Assembly: GCA_947478315.1 (NCBI GenBank)
Contig: CANJWF010000062.1
Location: 1-7,135, forward strand
Origin: Sphingobacteriaceae bacterium
GTDB taxonomy: Bacteria > Bacteroidota > Bacteroidia > Sphingobacteriales > Sphingobacteriaceae
DNA: 7,135 nucleotides
Direction of reading: 5' to 3'
The first letter of the stretch is position 1; each line of letters begins with the position of its first letter. The notes under the pieces are model-generated. The model saw only the letters and a program-made list of their open reading frames with translations. It did not search any database and had not been told where the DNA came from. Shown piece after piece: positions 6,513-7,135 of this stretch. Position numbers and translations under genes: made by a program.

Positions 6513-7135
6513 ATGAAAATACAGGTAAAACAACTCGGAGCGATTGAAGAAGCAAGTATAGACCTTAATAAACCGCTAACTTTGTTTTGTGGGCAGAATA
6601 GTACTGGAAAAACTTATCTTTCGTACATAATTTATGCTTTAACCAAAAATAGAATAGGAATTTCTCCTTTACGAATTGACATAAGAGAATTAATTGAAAA
6701 AGGAGAAATTGGCATCGAACTCATTGATACTGATTTAACCCGATACCAAACAACCATTTTTAACAAAATAAAATCCGACTTAGATGTTGTGTTCGGCATT
6801 GGAGAAGAACAGGCTAAAAAAATATTTCAAGCATTTGAACTGAATTATTCGTTTTCAGAATCATCATCATCAAATCATATTCATCAAATTGATATCAATG
6901 ATAAAATCAATTTTAACAACTGTACATTCGGTATTAAAAAAGAAAAAAATTCCTCAACACTAACCCTAACAACTGAAGAAAATGTCGATTATTCCGATTT
7001 AATAAAAGAAAACGATTTCTCAAAAATCGTACTTTCTTCATTGGTATATAATCGCATTGCATTTTATCCAATTACCAACGCAACCTTTTTACCTGTTGAA
7101 CGAAATTCAATCTATATTTTTAAAGGCGAATTATC
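6513..7135 (+). CDS. AAA-family ATPase, N-terminal part, cut by the window end; possible defence ATPase
   Basis: The frame opens at an ATG 24 bases after the hemE stop and stays open for 207 codons to the window edge. The start MKIQVKQLGAIEEASIDLNK followed by a P-loop GQNSTGKT (27-34) and TYLSYIIYAL is the pattern of SMC/OLD-like AAA ATPases (AAA_15/AAA_21 type), where a first beta-strand precedes a GxNxxGKT loop. Residues 194-203 (PVERNSIYIF) match the conserved 'LP-x-ER-x-x-I' block seen in this group. A Ser/Asn/His-rich stretch lies at 114-124. The signature motif, Walker B and any C-terminal nuclease or TOPRIM domain would be beyond the window. Such ATPases are frequently one half of antiphage pairs, with a nuclease gene beside them, but no partner is visible here, so the defence role is inference. 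Codons are A/T-rich compared with hemE. No terminator separates it from hemE. Confidence 0.8.
   Translation, partial: MKIQVKQLGAIEEASIDLNKPLTLFCGQNSTGKTYLSYIIYALTKNRIGISPLRIDIRELIEKGEIGIELIDTDLTRYQTTIFNKIKSDLDVVFGIGEEQAKKIFQAFELNYSFSESSSSNHIHQIDINDKINFNNCTFGIKKEKNSSTLTLTTEENVDYSDLIKENDFSKIVLSSLVYNRIAFYPITNATFLPVERNSIYIFKGEL

Noticed and set aside
1..7135. CRISPR array, tRNA, rRNA or insertion sequence
   Set aside because: No regularly spaced direct repeats, no tRNA-like cloverleaf, no rRNA segment and no transposase were seen on either strand.

Overview
The window reads as a piece of a Bacteroidota chromosome. This rests on four things: the tgt gene has the Bacteroidota form, with the zinc cysteines missing; tgt is followed directly by an LptF/LptG permease gene; starts lack convincing Shine-Dalgarno sequences; and there is a perfect TAnnTTTG match (the Bacteroidota -7 element) just upstream of one gene. 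I cannot place it below phylum from sequence alone. Every gene I can support lies on the + strand.

Layout. (1) Bases 2-1300 hold the 3' part of a DUF262/HNH-like (GmrSD-family) gene whose first roughly one hundred codons lie before the window. (2) About 20 bases after its stop is a 130-base imperfect inverted-repeat element (1323-1454). Its outer 7-mers, inner stem boxes and long structured centre resemble an integron attC recombination site. One ORF followed closely by such an element is the shape of a gene cassette, and this is the most interesting structure here. (3) After a short AT-rich stretch with a Bacteroidota-type -7 element comes a stand-alone AAA ATPase with a DUF4143-type C-terminus (1613-3058). 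(4) A 163-base gap leads into a compact housekeeping block: tgt (queuine/preQ1 tRNA-ribosyltransferase), an LptG-like permease and hemE (uroporphyrinogen decarboxylase), with gaps of 13 and 11 bases. (5) Only 24 bases after hemE begins a second AAA-type ATPase (6513 to the window end, truncated). It resembles ATPases often found in phage-defence gene pairs.

Functionally, the block 3222-6488 covers tRNA wobble-base modification, lipopolysaccharide export and haem synthesis. These have no shared pathway and are probably only co-transcribed. It is flanked on both sides by accessory genes: a nuclease-family gene and DUF4143 ATPase to the left, and a defence-like ATPase to the right. The DUF262 gene and the last ATPase gene look more A/T-rich than the tgt-lptG-hemE block by eye, which would fit acquisition, but I did not compute composition.
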